From: a virus
IMG/VR virus record: IMGVR_UViG_3300049181_000048
Coordinates: 1 to 47,073 of that record
DNA length: 47,073 nucleotides
Reading direction: 5' to 3' (one strand)
Shown here: positions 23,838 to 32,823 of the stretch, in pieces
Numbering within the stretch: the stretch's first letter is position 1
How the letters are laid out: every line of letters starts with the position of its first letter
The notes under the pieces: generated by a model
Databases searched by the model: none
What the model was told of the DNA's origin: nothing
The model's input: only the letters and a program-made list of their open reading frames with translations
Position numbers and translations under genes: made by a program

Positions 23838-24512
23838 ATGAGTAAGAGTAGAAGGACAGTGACGGCTCCGGCAAACGCTTCTCCGGCTTCACCCTCTGAA
23901 ATTGAAGAGGAAGAAACCCAGGAAGAAGCGGGAACCGGCGAGCCGGAAGAAGACGAGGAAACCATGCCAGATACGAACGCGGCAGAGAGACCGGAGCAGG
24001 CTCCGGAGCCGGAGGCAGGCGCAGAAGCGGGAACCGTTGAGGTTCCGGCGGATACGCTCAACGCCCTCCTTTCGGAACTGCGTGAACTGAAGGCGAAGGT
24101 TGCGAGCGTTGAAGACGCGCAAGCGGCAAACGCGGCGGCGGCAGTGAACGCGGCTCCTCCGGTTGCTCCTCCGGTTGAGAACATCATTCACAACGCAACC
24201 GAAACCGGCAAGGGCATGGACGTGAAGACGCTCAATCTTCCGATCATGTTTGGATATGAGAAGATTCGCGTTGGACCCGGCGAGGTGAAGATGAACGTTG
24301 CAGACCCGGAAGGGTTGCGAATGTTCAACTCACTCACCAAGTCGGTTGAACGGACGAACAAGCGGGAGGAGCGGCGGGAGGCGGAGATTCGGGCGCAAGG
24401 CGCGGCTCCGGCTCCGGTTCCGATTCACTTCGCAATCACAGACCCGGAGACGATTGCACGCATGACGGTTCAACCGGAGGACAAACGGAGCGAGGGAAGA
24501 GTCGGCATGTAA
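23838..24512 (+). CDS. acidic hypothetical protein of the head-tail region
   Basis: This 224-residue protein is preceded by CGGAGATACCC. Residues 1-70 are very acidic and Pro/Ala-rich (EIEEEETQEEAG, PEQAPEPEAGAE). The middle forms a helix (LSELRELKAKVASVEDAQ) and a loop (NLPIMFGYEKIRVGPGEV). The C-terminus is basic (RTNKREERREAEIRAQG). No conserved domain recognised. Lying between the capsid gene and the terminator, it could be a chaperone-like accessory or head protein; that is inference. Confidence 0.6.
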   Translation: MSKSRRTVTAPANASPASPSEIEEEETQEEAGTGEPEEDEETMPDTNAAERPEQAPEPEAGAEAGTVEVPADTLNALLSELRELKAKVASVEDAQAANAAAAVNAAPPVAPPVENIIHNATETGKGMDVKTLNLPIMFGYEKIRVGPGEVKMNVADPEGLRMFNSLTKSVERTNKREERREAEIRAQGAAPAPVPIHFAITDPETIARMTVQPEDKRSEGRVGM

Positions 24513-24564
24513 GTTTCGGCGGCTCACCGGAGAACGAGTGAAAACCTTCTCTGCGCCGGAATAG

Positions 24565-24613
24565 AAGAAGCCTCCGGAGTCCTGTTTGAGCGGCATACTC
24601 CGGAGGCTTCTTT
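24565..24613 (+). terminator. 16-bp hairpin terminator/attenuator
   Basis: AAGAAGCCTCCGGAGT (24565-24580) pairs perfectly with ACTCCGGAGGCTTCTT (24597-24612), with a 16-base loop. Only two or three T residues follow. The stem is the longest perfect one in the head genes, so it is probably an attenuator or a processing site between head and connector genes. Confidence 0.65.
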
Positions 24614-24634
24614 GAACATTTGGAGACCACGAAC

Positions 24635-25054
24635 ATGGCATTAACACAAGATCAAATGAAAACATTGCTCGTTGCCGAAACCGGCGCGGCAGAGTTTCAA
24701 AGTGACATTGATACACTTTGGCCCTTGTGGTGGGATTTATACTCCGGAGAAACCAACGCGAGCGTTCAAGAATTGCTTTTGAAACGGCGCTTGCTCATGT
24801 TCCTGCAAGGTGAATACCTGGGAATCTATAACGTCAAACAAGGCAATGAAAGCCGTGAGGCTCGCGTTAAATATGACCGCGTGACGGCTCAACTGTTGAG
24901 GGTAGAAACCACGTTAGGACCGGCGGCAGTGGTTGATACAACGCCAATCCTCAACGCGACTCAAATGGCTCCAAGACCGGCGGTTTGCAATCCTTACCCG
25001 GTTTATGAGCCGGGTTGTTCCTCGCCTTGGAACCGTGAGAGAGGAAAGCCATGA
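24635..25054 (+). CDS. head-tail connector-like protein
   Basis: The ATG at 24635 follows GGAGACCACGAAC, a leader identical at 41522 and 41870. The 139-residue product is helical at its N-terminus (TLLVAETGAAEF, LLKRRLLMFLQ), then disordered with Pro/Cys (VCNPYPVYEPGCSSPW). Position after the capsid block and before the closure protein, and the helical start, suit an adaptor that docks onto the portal. The family is not certain. Confidence 0.55.
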   Translation: MALTQDQMKTLLVAETGAAEFQSDIDTLWPLWWDLYSGETNASVQELLLKRRLLMFLQGEYLGIYNVKQGNESREARVKYDRVTAQLLRVETTLGPAAVVDTTPILNATQMAPRPAVCNPYPVYEPGCSSPWNRERGKP

Positions 25055-25419
25055 ACGCAAGATTGCTTGCGTCAATGCGAGCCGATACCCTCCGGGATTT
25101 AGAGGAAACGGAAGTTCTCGCAACGGTCCGGACGGCAGTTGAAACCGATACGGAGATAGGCGGAACTTCAACCGTTGTGAGTGACGGCGCTTCCTATCCG
25201 GTGAACTTGCAGGAAGATACCACACAACCGCGTGAGGCTCCGGCTCCGGGAGGAAACCGGGTTGCCTATAGTCGGTATATGGCTTTCCTACCTTGGAACG
25301 CGGAGGTGAGTGAGAAGGACGTTTTAAGGGTTCAAGGTGTTGATTATCAAGTAATAGGAACCAACTCCGGAGAACTCAACCGTTTTTCTCTGCGCGTTCG
25401 TTTGATCTTGGCGGAGTGA
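25051..25419 (+). CDS. head closure/stopper-like protein
   Basis: This 122-residue product starts in an ATGA overlap. It begins with a helix (LLASMRADTLRDLEE) followed by beta segments (YPVNLQED, RYMAFLPWNAEVSEKDVLRVQGVDYQ and SLRVRLILAE). The WNAEVSEKD...GVDYQVIG pattern resembles the SPP1 gp16/FII-like stoppers that seal the portal after packaging. Its place between connector and gp10-like genes supports this. Confidence 0.6.
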   Translation: MNARLLASMRADTLRDLEETEVLATVRTAVETDTEIGGTSTVVSDGASYPVNLQEDTTQPREAPAPGGNRVAYSRYMAFLPWNAEVSEKDVLRVQGVDYQVIGTNSGELNRFSLRVRLILAE

Positions 25420-25423
25420 GTCC

Positions 25424-25855
25424 ATGCCTACTTCTTCAGGAACTCCGGCAACTTATGGATTGGTTGGGAGTATAGGACCCGGAGGGAAGTTTGTCAATTT
25501 CACTCTTGAAGCAGACTTTTCACTTTTGGACCGGCTTGAGGAGAACGTATTAAAGAACGTTCGTATAGTGGTAAAGAAGGCAGAGACAGACGCGATAGCC
25601 GCGATACTGAAGAACATTCACAGTAGGAAGTTAATCAAAACCGGTAACCTTCTCGGAAGCGTGTCTGCGCTTCCTATGTCTTCAGACGGTTTGAACGTGG
25701 TGATTATAGTTGGAGCCTATTACGGTATCTTTCTTGAATTCGGAACGAGCCGCATGGCGGCAAAGCCTTTCTTCGGTCCGGCTATTGACTCTATAGGACC
25801 GGGATTTATTGCCGGAGTTGCAAAAGCGATTCAGGATGGAGCGGCAGGAAAATGA
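25424..25855 (+). CDS. HK97 gp10-like tail component
   Basis: This 143-residue protein starts at 25424 with GGAGTGAG upstream. The middle contains KTGNLLGSVSALP, IVGAYYGIFLEFGTSRMAAKPFFGPAID, close to the HK97 gp10 family signature (YxxxxExGTxxxxxxPFxxPA). This family is needed for tail assembly or for joining head and tail. It is coupled to the next gene by an ATGA overlap. Confidence 0.85.
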   Translation: MPTSSGTPATYGLVGSIGPGGKFVNFTLEADFSLLDRLEENVLKNVRIVVKKAETDAIAAILKNIHSRKLIKTGNLLGSVSALPMSSDGLNVVIIVGAYYGIFLEFGTSRMAAKPFFGPAIDSIGPGFIAGVAKAIQDGAAGK

Positions 25856-26307
25856 ACCCACTTCCGAACGTTGAAAAGTTCATAGTATCAACGCTAGTGA
25901 ACAACGGAGCCGTTGCCGCTCTTGTGGGGAATCGTGTCTATTCCGGCAAGCCGCCGGACAAACCCACCTCCGGCAATGCAGTGATTTTCCCTTGTGTTGT
26001 CTTCAATCTTTACTCAGGCATGGGCGTGACGGCTTTGAACGAAACCGACAACCGAGTCCTTGAACTTCCTGTGTATACGGTGAAGGCAGTCACTCAGTCA
26101 GAAGACTATGGAGGCGCTCATGAAATAGCGAACGCGATAGATGAAGCCTTGAAAGCGGCTCGCGGCGCAGTCACTTACGCAAGCCGGACCGTTCAAGTTC
26201 AAGGCTTGCGTAAACAGGAATGGATTGCTTATCAGGAGCCGGATGAAGCCGGGAGACGAACGAATCACGTAGGAGCGAATTACCGGGCCTTCGTGTCCGG
26301 AGTTTAG
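25852..26307 (+). CDS. tail terminator/completion protein (DUF3168-like)
   Basis: This 151-residue product starts with ATGA overlap. The layout, an N-terminal helix (VEKFIVSTLVNNGAVAALV), GNRVYSGKPPDKP, VFPCVVFNLYSG, and a helical SEDYGGAHEIANAIDEAL followed by a strand, fits the minor tail/completion family that caps the tail end proximal to the head. Position right after the gp10-like gene supports it. Confidence 0.75.
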   Translation: MNPLPNVEKFIVSTLVNNGAVAALVGNRVYSGKPPDKPTSGNAVIFPCVVFNLYSGMGVTALNETDNRVLELPVYTVKAVTQSEDYGGAHEIANAIDEALKAARGAVTYASRTVQVQGLRKQEWIAYQEPDEAGRRTNHVGANYRAFVSGV

Positions 26308-26319
26308 GAGACTCTTCTA

Positions 26320-27615
26320 ATGACCATGCCTGCATGGGAACGCGCAAGCGTTTTTGAGACAACACAGATAGGAGTTGAAGCGCTCGCCACTCCGGGAACT
26401 ATCGTTCCGGCGCTCAGGCGGCTTCTCTGCACAACGATACGACTCAACCCGAACATTCCGGTTGAGCCATACACTCCGCAGGGTTCAAAGGCCGCAACCA
26501 CGGCAACCCATGCGAAGGAATGGACAACGGGAGACGTTGAAGGGAGGGGTTGTTTCAATGATCTTGCCCTCCTGCTCACGGCAGGACTCTGCGTTCCAAC
26601 GATAACCTCACCCGGAGCCGGAACGGTGAGGCGTTGGAACTTCAAGCCAAAGACATGGCAACCCGACTCCTTCCGGACATGGACGCTTGAACGCGGCTCC
26701 GGCGCAGGATACGCGGAACGTGCCGGATACATGCTCTTGAACTCCTTTGGTCTCCGGCTCACTCCGGAGGAGGCGAGTGTCTCCGGGAACATCCTTGCAC
26801 AGGAACCGGATTATACGGCGCAGTTGTCAACCAACGAGCAACAGAGGGTGAACCTTGACGGAGCAACCGGCGGAACCTTCACCCTTGCGTTTAACGCGGT
26901 TGTCACCGGCAACCTTGCGTTCAATATCACGGCTTCCGCCCTCCAGACGGCGCTTGAGGCGCTTTCAACGGTAGGAGCCGGGAACGTATACGTGACCGTT
27001 GTTTCACCTGGGTTGTATCAGGTGGAATTCCGGCGAGCATTGGGACAAACCAACGTTGCCTCCCTGGTTTTGGATGATACGCTCCTCACCGGTGACGGCG
27101 GAGGCGCGGCAGTGACCACGTTGACGGCAGGCGTTCCTCCGGTTGACGTTGCGGAGGTCCCATTCGATACCGACCAAGTGAGCATTTGGACCGGAGTCGA
27201 CGTTGCCGGACTCGCAAGGCTCCGGCGGGTTGCTGAGTTTGAATGGGGTTGGAGTGACCGGTTCACCGGGCAGTTCACCTTAGATGACGAGGAGGACTCT
27301 TTTTCAACGGCGGTTGAAAAGGCTCCGTCTTGGGGCGCTCAGGTGACCATGCAGAGGAACGCGGACTTTCAGGAACTCCTCGGATACCTCCGCGCAAAAA
27401 CGACTCGGTTCTGGCGGTTGCAGGTTCTCGGTCCGGTGATTGAAAGCGGGTTCCCTTACCGGTTCTCGCTCACCTTCCCGGAAAAAAGCCGTGACCCGCG
27501 ACACGGAAGCAACCAAGACGTTGAAAGCGGGCAGTTTGAACTCTTCAACGTTTACGACTCCGTTTTTGCCGGGTTCGTAGAAGTTGAAATTGACTGCACG
27601 TTGACCGGACCGTAA
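26320..27615 (+). CDS. tail tube (major tail) protein with inserted phage repeat domain
   Basis: The start is ATG at 26320, with AGGAG nine bases upstream; a second ATG at 26326 is the alternative. The 431 residues make this larger than most tail tube proteins (about 200-300). The excess comes from an inserted domain at about residues 173-272 (LDGATGGTFTLAFNAVVTGNLAF...), which also occurs in the head protein at 21706. The flanking parts (WTTGDVEGRGCFND and QFELFNVYDSVFAG) look like a tube fold. The insertion may decorate the tail surface. Confidence 0.75.
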   Translation: MTMPAWERASVFETTQIGVEALATPGTIVPALRRLLCTTIRLNPNIPVEPYTPQGSKAATTATHAKEWTTGDVEGRGCFNDLALLLTAGLCVPTITSPGAGTVRRWNFKPKTWQPDSFRTWTLERGSGAGYAERAGYMLLNSFGLRLTPEEASVSGNILAQEPDYTAQLSTNEQQRVNLDGATGGTFTLAFNAVVTGNLAFNITASALQTALEALSTVGAGNVYVTVVSPGLYQVEFRRALGQTNVASLVLDDTLLTGDGGGAAVTTLTAGVPPVDVAEVPFDTDQVSIWTGVDVAGLARLRRVAEFEWGWSDRFTGQFTLDDEEDSFSTAVEKAPSWGAQVTMQRNADFQELLGYLRAKTTRFWRLQVLGPVIESGFPYRFSLTFPEKSRDPRHGSNQDVESGQFELFNVYDSVFAGFVEVEIDCTLTGP

Positions 27616-27674
27616 AAGGCCGCGCAACGCGCCAAGAGGAGCCTCACGGCTCATACAGAAGGAGACAGGGTAGA

Positions 27675-28196
27675 ATGTCGCTCAAGAGCAAAGAACAAGC
27701 AGGAGAAGCCGCGCAGAAGCCGGTGACGCTTTCCAGCGTTCGGAAGAAGCGGGTTTCCTTTGAAGCGAGGGTTGAAGTTGATACTCCGGAGGGGTTCGTC
27801 ATCATTCCGGGAACCTTCAACCCTCGCTCCTATACTCCGGTTCGTCTTCAGGAGTTAGACCAACTCACAGACGCAGACCATGACGGGTTGGCGCAGATTC
27901 TCGCGGGCGGCTCAACTCCGCTTCTCACCTCCTGGGAACTCGCCTATGGAGAGGAGGACGCGGAAGAGGGAATTTGCACAACGGAGCAGGTTGGTTCCCT
28001 CGTTCCTATCGACGTTGAGGCACTTTCAAAGCTTCCCGTTGAAGTGCTTTCGGCAGTGGTCTCCGCGATAGTGGGGAACGCTCGCCCAAACTCCCAGACT
28101 CCCTCGGAAAACCGCTCAGAGTCTTCCTCGTCTCTGAAGGAAGAAGAGGGGTCTGTCCTTACGAATACCGACTTGTTAAGGCCGCTAGATACTTAG
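27675..28196 (+). CDS. tail assembly chaperone, short form (G-like)
   Basis: This 173-residue zero-frame product is preceded by AAGGAGACAGGGTAGA. It contains FEARVEVDTPEGFVIIPGTFNP and LLTSWELAYGEED, then a helix (VEALSKLPVEVLSAVVSAIVG) and a Ser/Glu-rich tail. Such proteins bind the tape measure before and during tail assembly. About 80 percent of the way along is the slippery site at 28085-28091, where part of the ribosomes should shift to make the longer form. Confidence 0.8.
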   Translation: MSLKSKEQAGEAAQKPVTLSSVRKKRVSFEARVEVDTPEGFVIIPGTFNPRSYTPVRLQELDQLTDADHDGLAQILAGGSTPLLTSWELAYGEEDAEEGICTTEQVGSLVPIDVEALSKLPVEVLSAVVSAIVGNARPNSQTPSENRSESSSSLKEEEGSVLTNTDLLRPLDT

Positions 28197-28330
28197 GCGT
28201 TGCGCCTTGGGAACTGGCGGAAATGCCGGTCTATTGGATGGATCTTGCAACCGTTCTTGAATCTGCTGAGCAGTGGGCGGAAACGGAACGGGTGAAGCGG
28301 TCAAGACGGCGGAGAACAGGATTCAGGTAA
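27675..28330 (+). CDS. tail assembly chaperone, -1 frameshift form (GT-like)
   Basis: A -1 shift on CCCAAAC after Asn139 continues in the overlapping frame, which is open from 28043 to a TAA at 28328-28330, two bases before the tape measure start. The added 79 residues include VFLVSEGRR, YRLVKAARYLGVAPWELAEM and WMDLATVLESAEQWAE, the typical T-domain pattern (aromatic, LGV.PWEL). The total is 218 residues. Family practice and the canonical heptamer make this well supported, but the shift was not measured. Confidence 0.8.
28085..28091 (+). promoter_or_regulatory. -1 ribosomal slippery heptamer CCCAAAC
   Basis: In the zero frame the codons read CCA and AAC, preceded by C, so the heptamer has the X-XXY-YYZ form and both tRNAs can re-pair after a -1 shift (CCC, AAA). 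It lies inside the stretch where both frames are open (28043-28196). Confidence 0.8.
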
Positions 28331-28331
28331 C

Positions 28332-31300
28332 ATGGCTATTACCGTTGCGTCACTTAGGGCATTAATCGGATTGGACGCTTCCGGGTTTTCATCCGGAGTG
28401 AACGCGGTCAAGTCCGGAGCCGCAGACGCGGCGGGAAGCATGAGCCGACTGCGGGAGGCCTTGAACGACACGGGCGCAGGAATGGAGTCCGTGAGTTCTG
28501 CGGTTGAAAAACTGAAGAACAGTGTTTCAAGTGCCTCCCCTTCCGTCACCAAAGCCGCGACCGATCTTCAAAAAGCGGCAAACGCGGCGGATAAATGGCT
28601 CACCGAGATAAAGCAACTTGACGCGGAATCCGGCAAGGCGGGAGAGGCGCTTAAGAAGACCGGTGAAGGTGCCAAGAAAGCCGCGAGTGACTTAGACAAG
28701 CTTGACGCGGCGGCTAAGCGGGCAAAGGCAGACCTCCGGGAACTGCAAGCCAACGCCATGACGGTGGGGAGTTTCCTTCAGGGAATGGGCGCGGCTTTAA
28801 CTGCCGGTCTCACCCTCCCCATAGTTGCCGCCGGAGTTGCGAGCGTAAAAGCCGCAACGGATTTTGATTCCCTTCAACGCGGTCTGGTTGCCGTTGCCGG
28901 TTCCGCAGAAGAAGCGGCATACCAAACGCGGCGGCTCCGGGAAGTTGCCAAACTCCCAGGTTTAAGCTTTGAAGACGCATTGAGAGGCGCAATCAACCTG
29001 CAAGCCGCCGGTATAAATGCCTCACTCGCGGAACGGTCTTTGAAAGCCTTTGGCAACGCCCTTGCAACGGTAGGCAAGGGAAAAGCCGACCTTGACGGAG
29101 TGAACATTGCCCTTGTTCAAATTGCGAACAAAGGCAAGGTCATGGCGCAGGATATACGGCAGTTACAGGAACGGGTTCCGCAAATCTCGGAAGCAATGCG
29201 GGCGGCATTTGGAACCGCGAACACTGAAGAACTTCAGGCGCTTGGTTTAACTTCAAAGCGGTTCATTGCTGAAATTGTCAAGGAACTTGAGAAGGCTCCA
29301 AAGGTTGCCGGAGGCGCGTTGACCTCCTTTGAAAACCTCGCGGACTCCGTGAAGATTGCCTTTGGTGAGATTGGCAAAAGCATCCTCCCGACTCTTGTTC
29401 CGATTCTTGGTGCCCTTGCCGCAAGCGCTGAGTATGTCGCAAGAATCTTCACGCAACTTCCGGAGCCGGTAAAGGCAACGATTATCACCCTGAGTCTTCT
29501 GCTCGCGGTTGCCGGTCCCCTTGTGGTTGTGGTGGGGACTCTCATTGCCGCAGTGGGTAACGTGTCTCAGGCATGGGTTGCCTTCGTTGCTTTGAAACCG
29601 GCAATCTCCGCATTTTTCGCGCAGGCAACGACTCAATGTATCGGTTTGAACATGAGCCTTGTTCAAAATGCCGTTGCATTGAATACCGCTAAGGGCGCAT
29701 GGCTTGCTTTCGGAGCCGGTCTGGGCGCGGCTCTTGCCGGTATCACAATCGGAACGATAATCAATGACGCTTTTATCACGTCTATTGACCGGGCGCGGCA
29801 GAAGGTTGAAGACGAAACCAAGGCTCAACTTGCCTCTATTCCTTATCTTGAAAAGGCATACAACGCGAGGAAAAAGCTTGCTGATTTAGACCGTATCATT
29901 GCCGAAAGCGGAGACGTTGGTCTGCGTAACTCCAACCGTTACAAAGAGGTTCAAAAGGCGGCAGAGTTCTATACAGAGGAATACCAAAAAGCCGCAGACG
30001 CCATGAAGCGAGAGTTTGACTCTGCGGCGGAGAAAATGGCGGCGGAGAACGCGGAGAGACTTGCCAAGTCAAAGGAGAAATTTGCTAAGGCGGTTGCAGA
30101 CGCTAATGAAGAACTTGCTAAACTGAAGGTTCCGGATATTCTCGGTAAGCTGAAGATTGAAAACCCGGATATAGACGAAACGGAAGTCAAGAAGCTTGCC
30201 GTGATAAAGGAGCAGATTGAAGCAACCAAGAAACTCCAAGAGGCACAGAAGCAGGCAAGAGAAGACGCGGCAAGAAGCCTCAAGCAATTCAAGGATCAAA
30301 TAGCGGAAGCCAAACAGGATATTGCCGAACTGCGAGCCGGTTCAACTTATGAGCGGATAAAGGCAACGGCTCCAAAGGGAACGCCAGACGCGCTAATTCG
30401 TGAATTGGCGGCTTTGAAAGACCAAGCAGAGGCACTCAAGAAAGCCAAAGAATCACGGGATGAAGAACGGGAGAAAATTGAAGACGTTCAAAAGAAACTT
30501 GACGCATTGAACGGAACCATGCGCCGGTCCTCCGGAGCAATTGACGGCTTCAATACTTCTCTTCAGAATCTCCGGGTTATGGCGGCAACGCCTCCGGCTT
30601 TCGTTGGACCTCCGGCGGGTTTGCTTGCGCCTCCCGTTTCTCTTCCTTCGGCTCCTGGGAGGCGGCTTCCGGCGGCAAGGCCGGTGAGCGGCGGATATTC
30701 AACCGCGACTCCGTTGGCTCGCCAAGACCGCTCATGGCGTTCCTATAATGGCCCTCCGCTTCCCGACATATACGGCGGCGGAGGCGGCTCACAGTTGGCT
30801 GAGCAGACTACCGTGAGCGTTCAAAAGATGACTCCGGCAGTCACGCAGGCAACGGCGGCAGTGAAGGCACTCGGAGCGGCGGCAGGCGTGACCGGTTCTG
30901 TTCTCGTGAAAGAACTTGGCGCGGATACTGCGGAAAAGGTAATTGAAAACGTTTCCTCTCTCAAGCGGGAACTCGGCATATTGACGGCGCAGGGTGACAA
31001 GAACAAGGTTGCCTTTGAACTCACCGGCAAAGCGTATGACGATTTAGGAGAAGCCTCACGCGGTCTTATAGACCGGTCATTGAGTCTCCGGCGAGCCATT
31101 GCCGCGCATGGGGAACTAAAGAAGCTTGGTGACGCATGGAACGAGCAGAGAATCGCCATGCTCAAGAACGCGGCAACCTCTGAAGAACAGAGGATTGCTC
31201 TTGACGTTATGAAGCGGTCTTTCGTTTCCCTTGGACCGGACATGCAACTCCGTATCCGGGAAATGGCGGATTGGAAGCGGCAGACCGATGAAGCGAAGAA

Positions 31301-32819
31301 GGCGCAGGATCAATTAACTAAGACTCAGGAAGCCGTCTCCGGCGCGTTGGTTGACGCTCGGACGCGCCAACTTGAAGCCGGATACGCAACGGACGCTCAC
31401 CGGGTAGCAATGGGGTTTTTCAAGGACCGGCTCAAGGAAGTCCCTCCGGAACTCACAACTATTCAAAGCGTTCTCGGTTACCTGAAGACAAACTTGAAGG
31501 TGAACACGGATGAAGCAATCAAAACGGCGGAAGCGATTGCCAAAATCAACGCGGAACTTCTGAAGGATGAAGCCGCAAAGAAGTTCACCGAAGGACTTGA
31601 GAAGGCAACTTCCTCCGCCAGACTGAAGTTCCTTCAGTTCAAAGCCGCAACGGAAGCGGAGAGTATTGCCCTTGGATTCTTTGAAGACCGGCTCAAGGAC
31701 TTGCCTGCAAGCGTGACCACTGCGGCGCAGGCGCTTGACTTCCTCTCCCAAGCATACGGAAAGGACGTTGAAGCGGCGCGGAAAGCCGGAGCGGAAATTG
31801 AGAAGTTCAACAAGGGAACAAAGACGTTCAACGCAAAGGACTTCATTCCCAATCTTCAAGAGGTTGCGAAGTGGTTTGACAACCTGGGAAAATCGGTCAA
31901 GAACTTCCAAGAAGACATGGCGCAGAACCTCGCAACGGCGCGGCGGCATATCAGCGGCTTGTATGAGAGTGACCCGGCGCAAGCGGCATGGCTTGATTAT
32001 CTTGAGAAGAACAAGACCCTTGCAGAAGCTATCAAGAACGGCTTCATTGACGCAGGAGCGGCGCAGAGAGACTTTAAGACACAGTTTGAAGCCGGACGGC
32101 TCGCGGAGGTTATGACCACTCTCCGCCAGAAGCAAGCGGAAGCAAACAAGGAACTCCGGGAGGCACAAGGACCGGTAAGCGAATACAACCGTATTCTTCA
32201 GGAGTTGGGTTTGACTGCGGGTATGGTCGATTCCCGTGTTGACGCCATGATTCAATCTATCGTCAAGACGCGGCAGGAGGCGCAGAGACTCGCGGAACTG
32301 AAGGAGATTTTCAACAAGGTTGCTCAGGACTTGAGCGGTATCTTTGAGAACGCTTTGGGGCAACTTTACGAGAACGGTTTCAAAGGCTTCTTCGACTCGG
32401 TTATCTCCGGGTTCACGCAAATGTTGAACCGCATGGCGGCGGAGTTCCTCGCGTCTCAACTTCAGAAGTTGCTTCTAAACTTCATAGGTTCCGCTCTTGG
32501 CGGTCTGGGCGGAGGGGGAGGAGCCGGAAGCGGTCTGGGTGACTTCAACTCCGGAGCCTTTGCCGGTTATGCGGCTAATGGCGGTCCGGTTGTCTCCGGC
32601 AAGTCATACATGGTTGGGGAACGCGGTCCGGAAATGTTCGTTCCTCCGTCCTCCGGCAGGATAATTCCCAACCATGAACTTGGCGGTTCAACAGTTATCA
32701 ACTACTCCCCAACGTATCATATTGAAACGCCAGACGCGAATTCCTTCCGGCGCTCACAGAGGCAGTTAATGGATGACGGTTTGCGGCAGGCTCAACGTTT
32801 AAGGAAACGGAACGGGTAA
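28332..32819 (+). CDS. tape measure protein
   Basis: This 1495-residue protein has VGSFLQGMGAALTAGLTL near residue 150, then the tape-measure domain: DFDSLQRGLVAVAGSAEEA, LPGLSFEDALRGAINLQAAG, NKGKVMAQDIRQLQERVPQI. Two hydrophobic stretches (about residues 385-410 and 465-485) may insert into the host membrane. Long coiled regions and repeats of about 85 residues (MGFFKDRLKEVPP / LGFFEDRLKDLPA) follow. The usual 0.15 nm per residue predicts a tail near 220 nm, which is inference. It begins one base after the chaperone TAA. Confidence 0.92.
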   Translation: MAITVASLRALIGLDASGFSSGVNAVKSGAADAAGSMSRLREALNDTGAGMESVSSAVEKLKNSVSSASPSVTKAATDLQKAANAADKWLTEIKQLDAESGKAGEALKKTGEGAKKAASDLDKLDAAAKRAKADLRELQANAMTVGSFLQGMGAALTAGLTLPIVAAGVASVKAATDFDSLQRGLVAVAGSAEEAAYQTRRLREVAKLPGLSFEDALRGAINLQAAGINASLAERSLKAFGNALATVGKGKADLDGVNIALVQIANKGKVMAQDIRQLQERVPQISEAMRAAFGTANTEELQALGLTSKRFIAEIVKELEKAPKVAGGALTSFENLADSVKIAFGEIGKSILPTLVPILGALAASAEYVARIFTQLPEPVKATIITLSLLLAVAGPLVVVVGTLIAAVGNVSQAWVAFVALKPAISAFFAQATTQCIGLNMSLVQNAVALNTAKGAWLAFGAGLGAALAGITIGTIINDAFITSIDRARQKVEDETKAQLASIPYLEKAYNARKKLADLDRIIAESGDVGLRNSNRYKEVQKAAEFYTEEYQKAADAMKREFDSAAEKMAAENAERLAKSKEKFAKAVADANEELAKLKVPDILGKLKIENPDIDETEVKKLAVIKEQIEATKKLQEAQKQAREDAARSLKQFKDQIAEAKQDIAELRAGSTYERIKATAPKGTPDALIRELAALKDQAEALKKAKESRDEEREKIEDVQKKLDALNGTMRRSSGAIDGFNTSLQNLRVMAATPPAFVGPPAGLLAPPVSLPSAPGRRLPAARPVSGGYSTATPLARQDRSWRSYNGPPLPDIYGGGGGSQLAEQTTVSVQKMTPAVTQATAAVKALGAAAGVTGSVLVKELGADTAEKVIENVSSLKRELGILTAQGDKNKVAFELTGKAYDDLGEASRGLIDRSLSLRRAIAAHGELKKLGDAWNEQRIAMLKNAATSEEQRIALDVMKRSFVSLGPDMQLRIREMADWKRQTDEAKKAQDQLTKTQEAVSGALVDARTRQLEAGYATDAHRVAMGFFKDRLKEVPPELTTIQSVLGYLKTNLKVNTDEAIKTAEAIAKINAELLKDEAAKKFTEGLEKATSSARLKFLQFKAATEAESIALGFFEDRLKDLPASVTTAAQALDFLSQAYGKDVEAARKAGAEIEKFNKGTKTFNAKDFIPNLQEVAKWFDNLGKSVKNFQEDMAQNLATARRHISGLYESDPAQAAWLDYLEKNKTLAEAIKNGFIDAGAAQRDFKTQFEAGRLAEVMTTLRQKQAEANKELREAQGPVSEYNRILQELGLTAGMVDSRVDAMIQSIVKTRQEAQRLAELKEIFNKVAQDLSGIFENALGQLYENGFKGFFDSVISGFTQMLNRMAAEFLASQLQKLLLNFIGSALGGLGGGGGAGSGLGDFNSGAFAGYAANGGPVVSGKSYMVGERGPEMFVPPSSGRIIPNHELGGSTVINYSPTYHIETPDANSFRRSQRQLMDDGLRQAQRLRKRNG

Positions 32820-32823
32820 AGGC

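Noticed and set aside
28106-28112. GGAAAAC as alternative slippery site
   Set aside because: In phase and in the overlap, but the P-site tRNA would mismatch in the middle base after a shift. CCCAAAC at 28085 allows full re-pairing.
31314-32459. 381-residue minus-strand open frame inside the tape measure gene
   Set aside because: Low-quality, leucine/arginine-rich shadow; the tape measure on the plus strand is certain.
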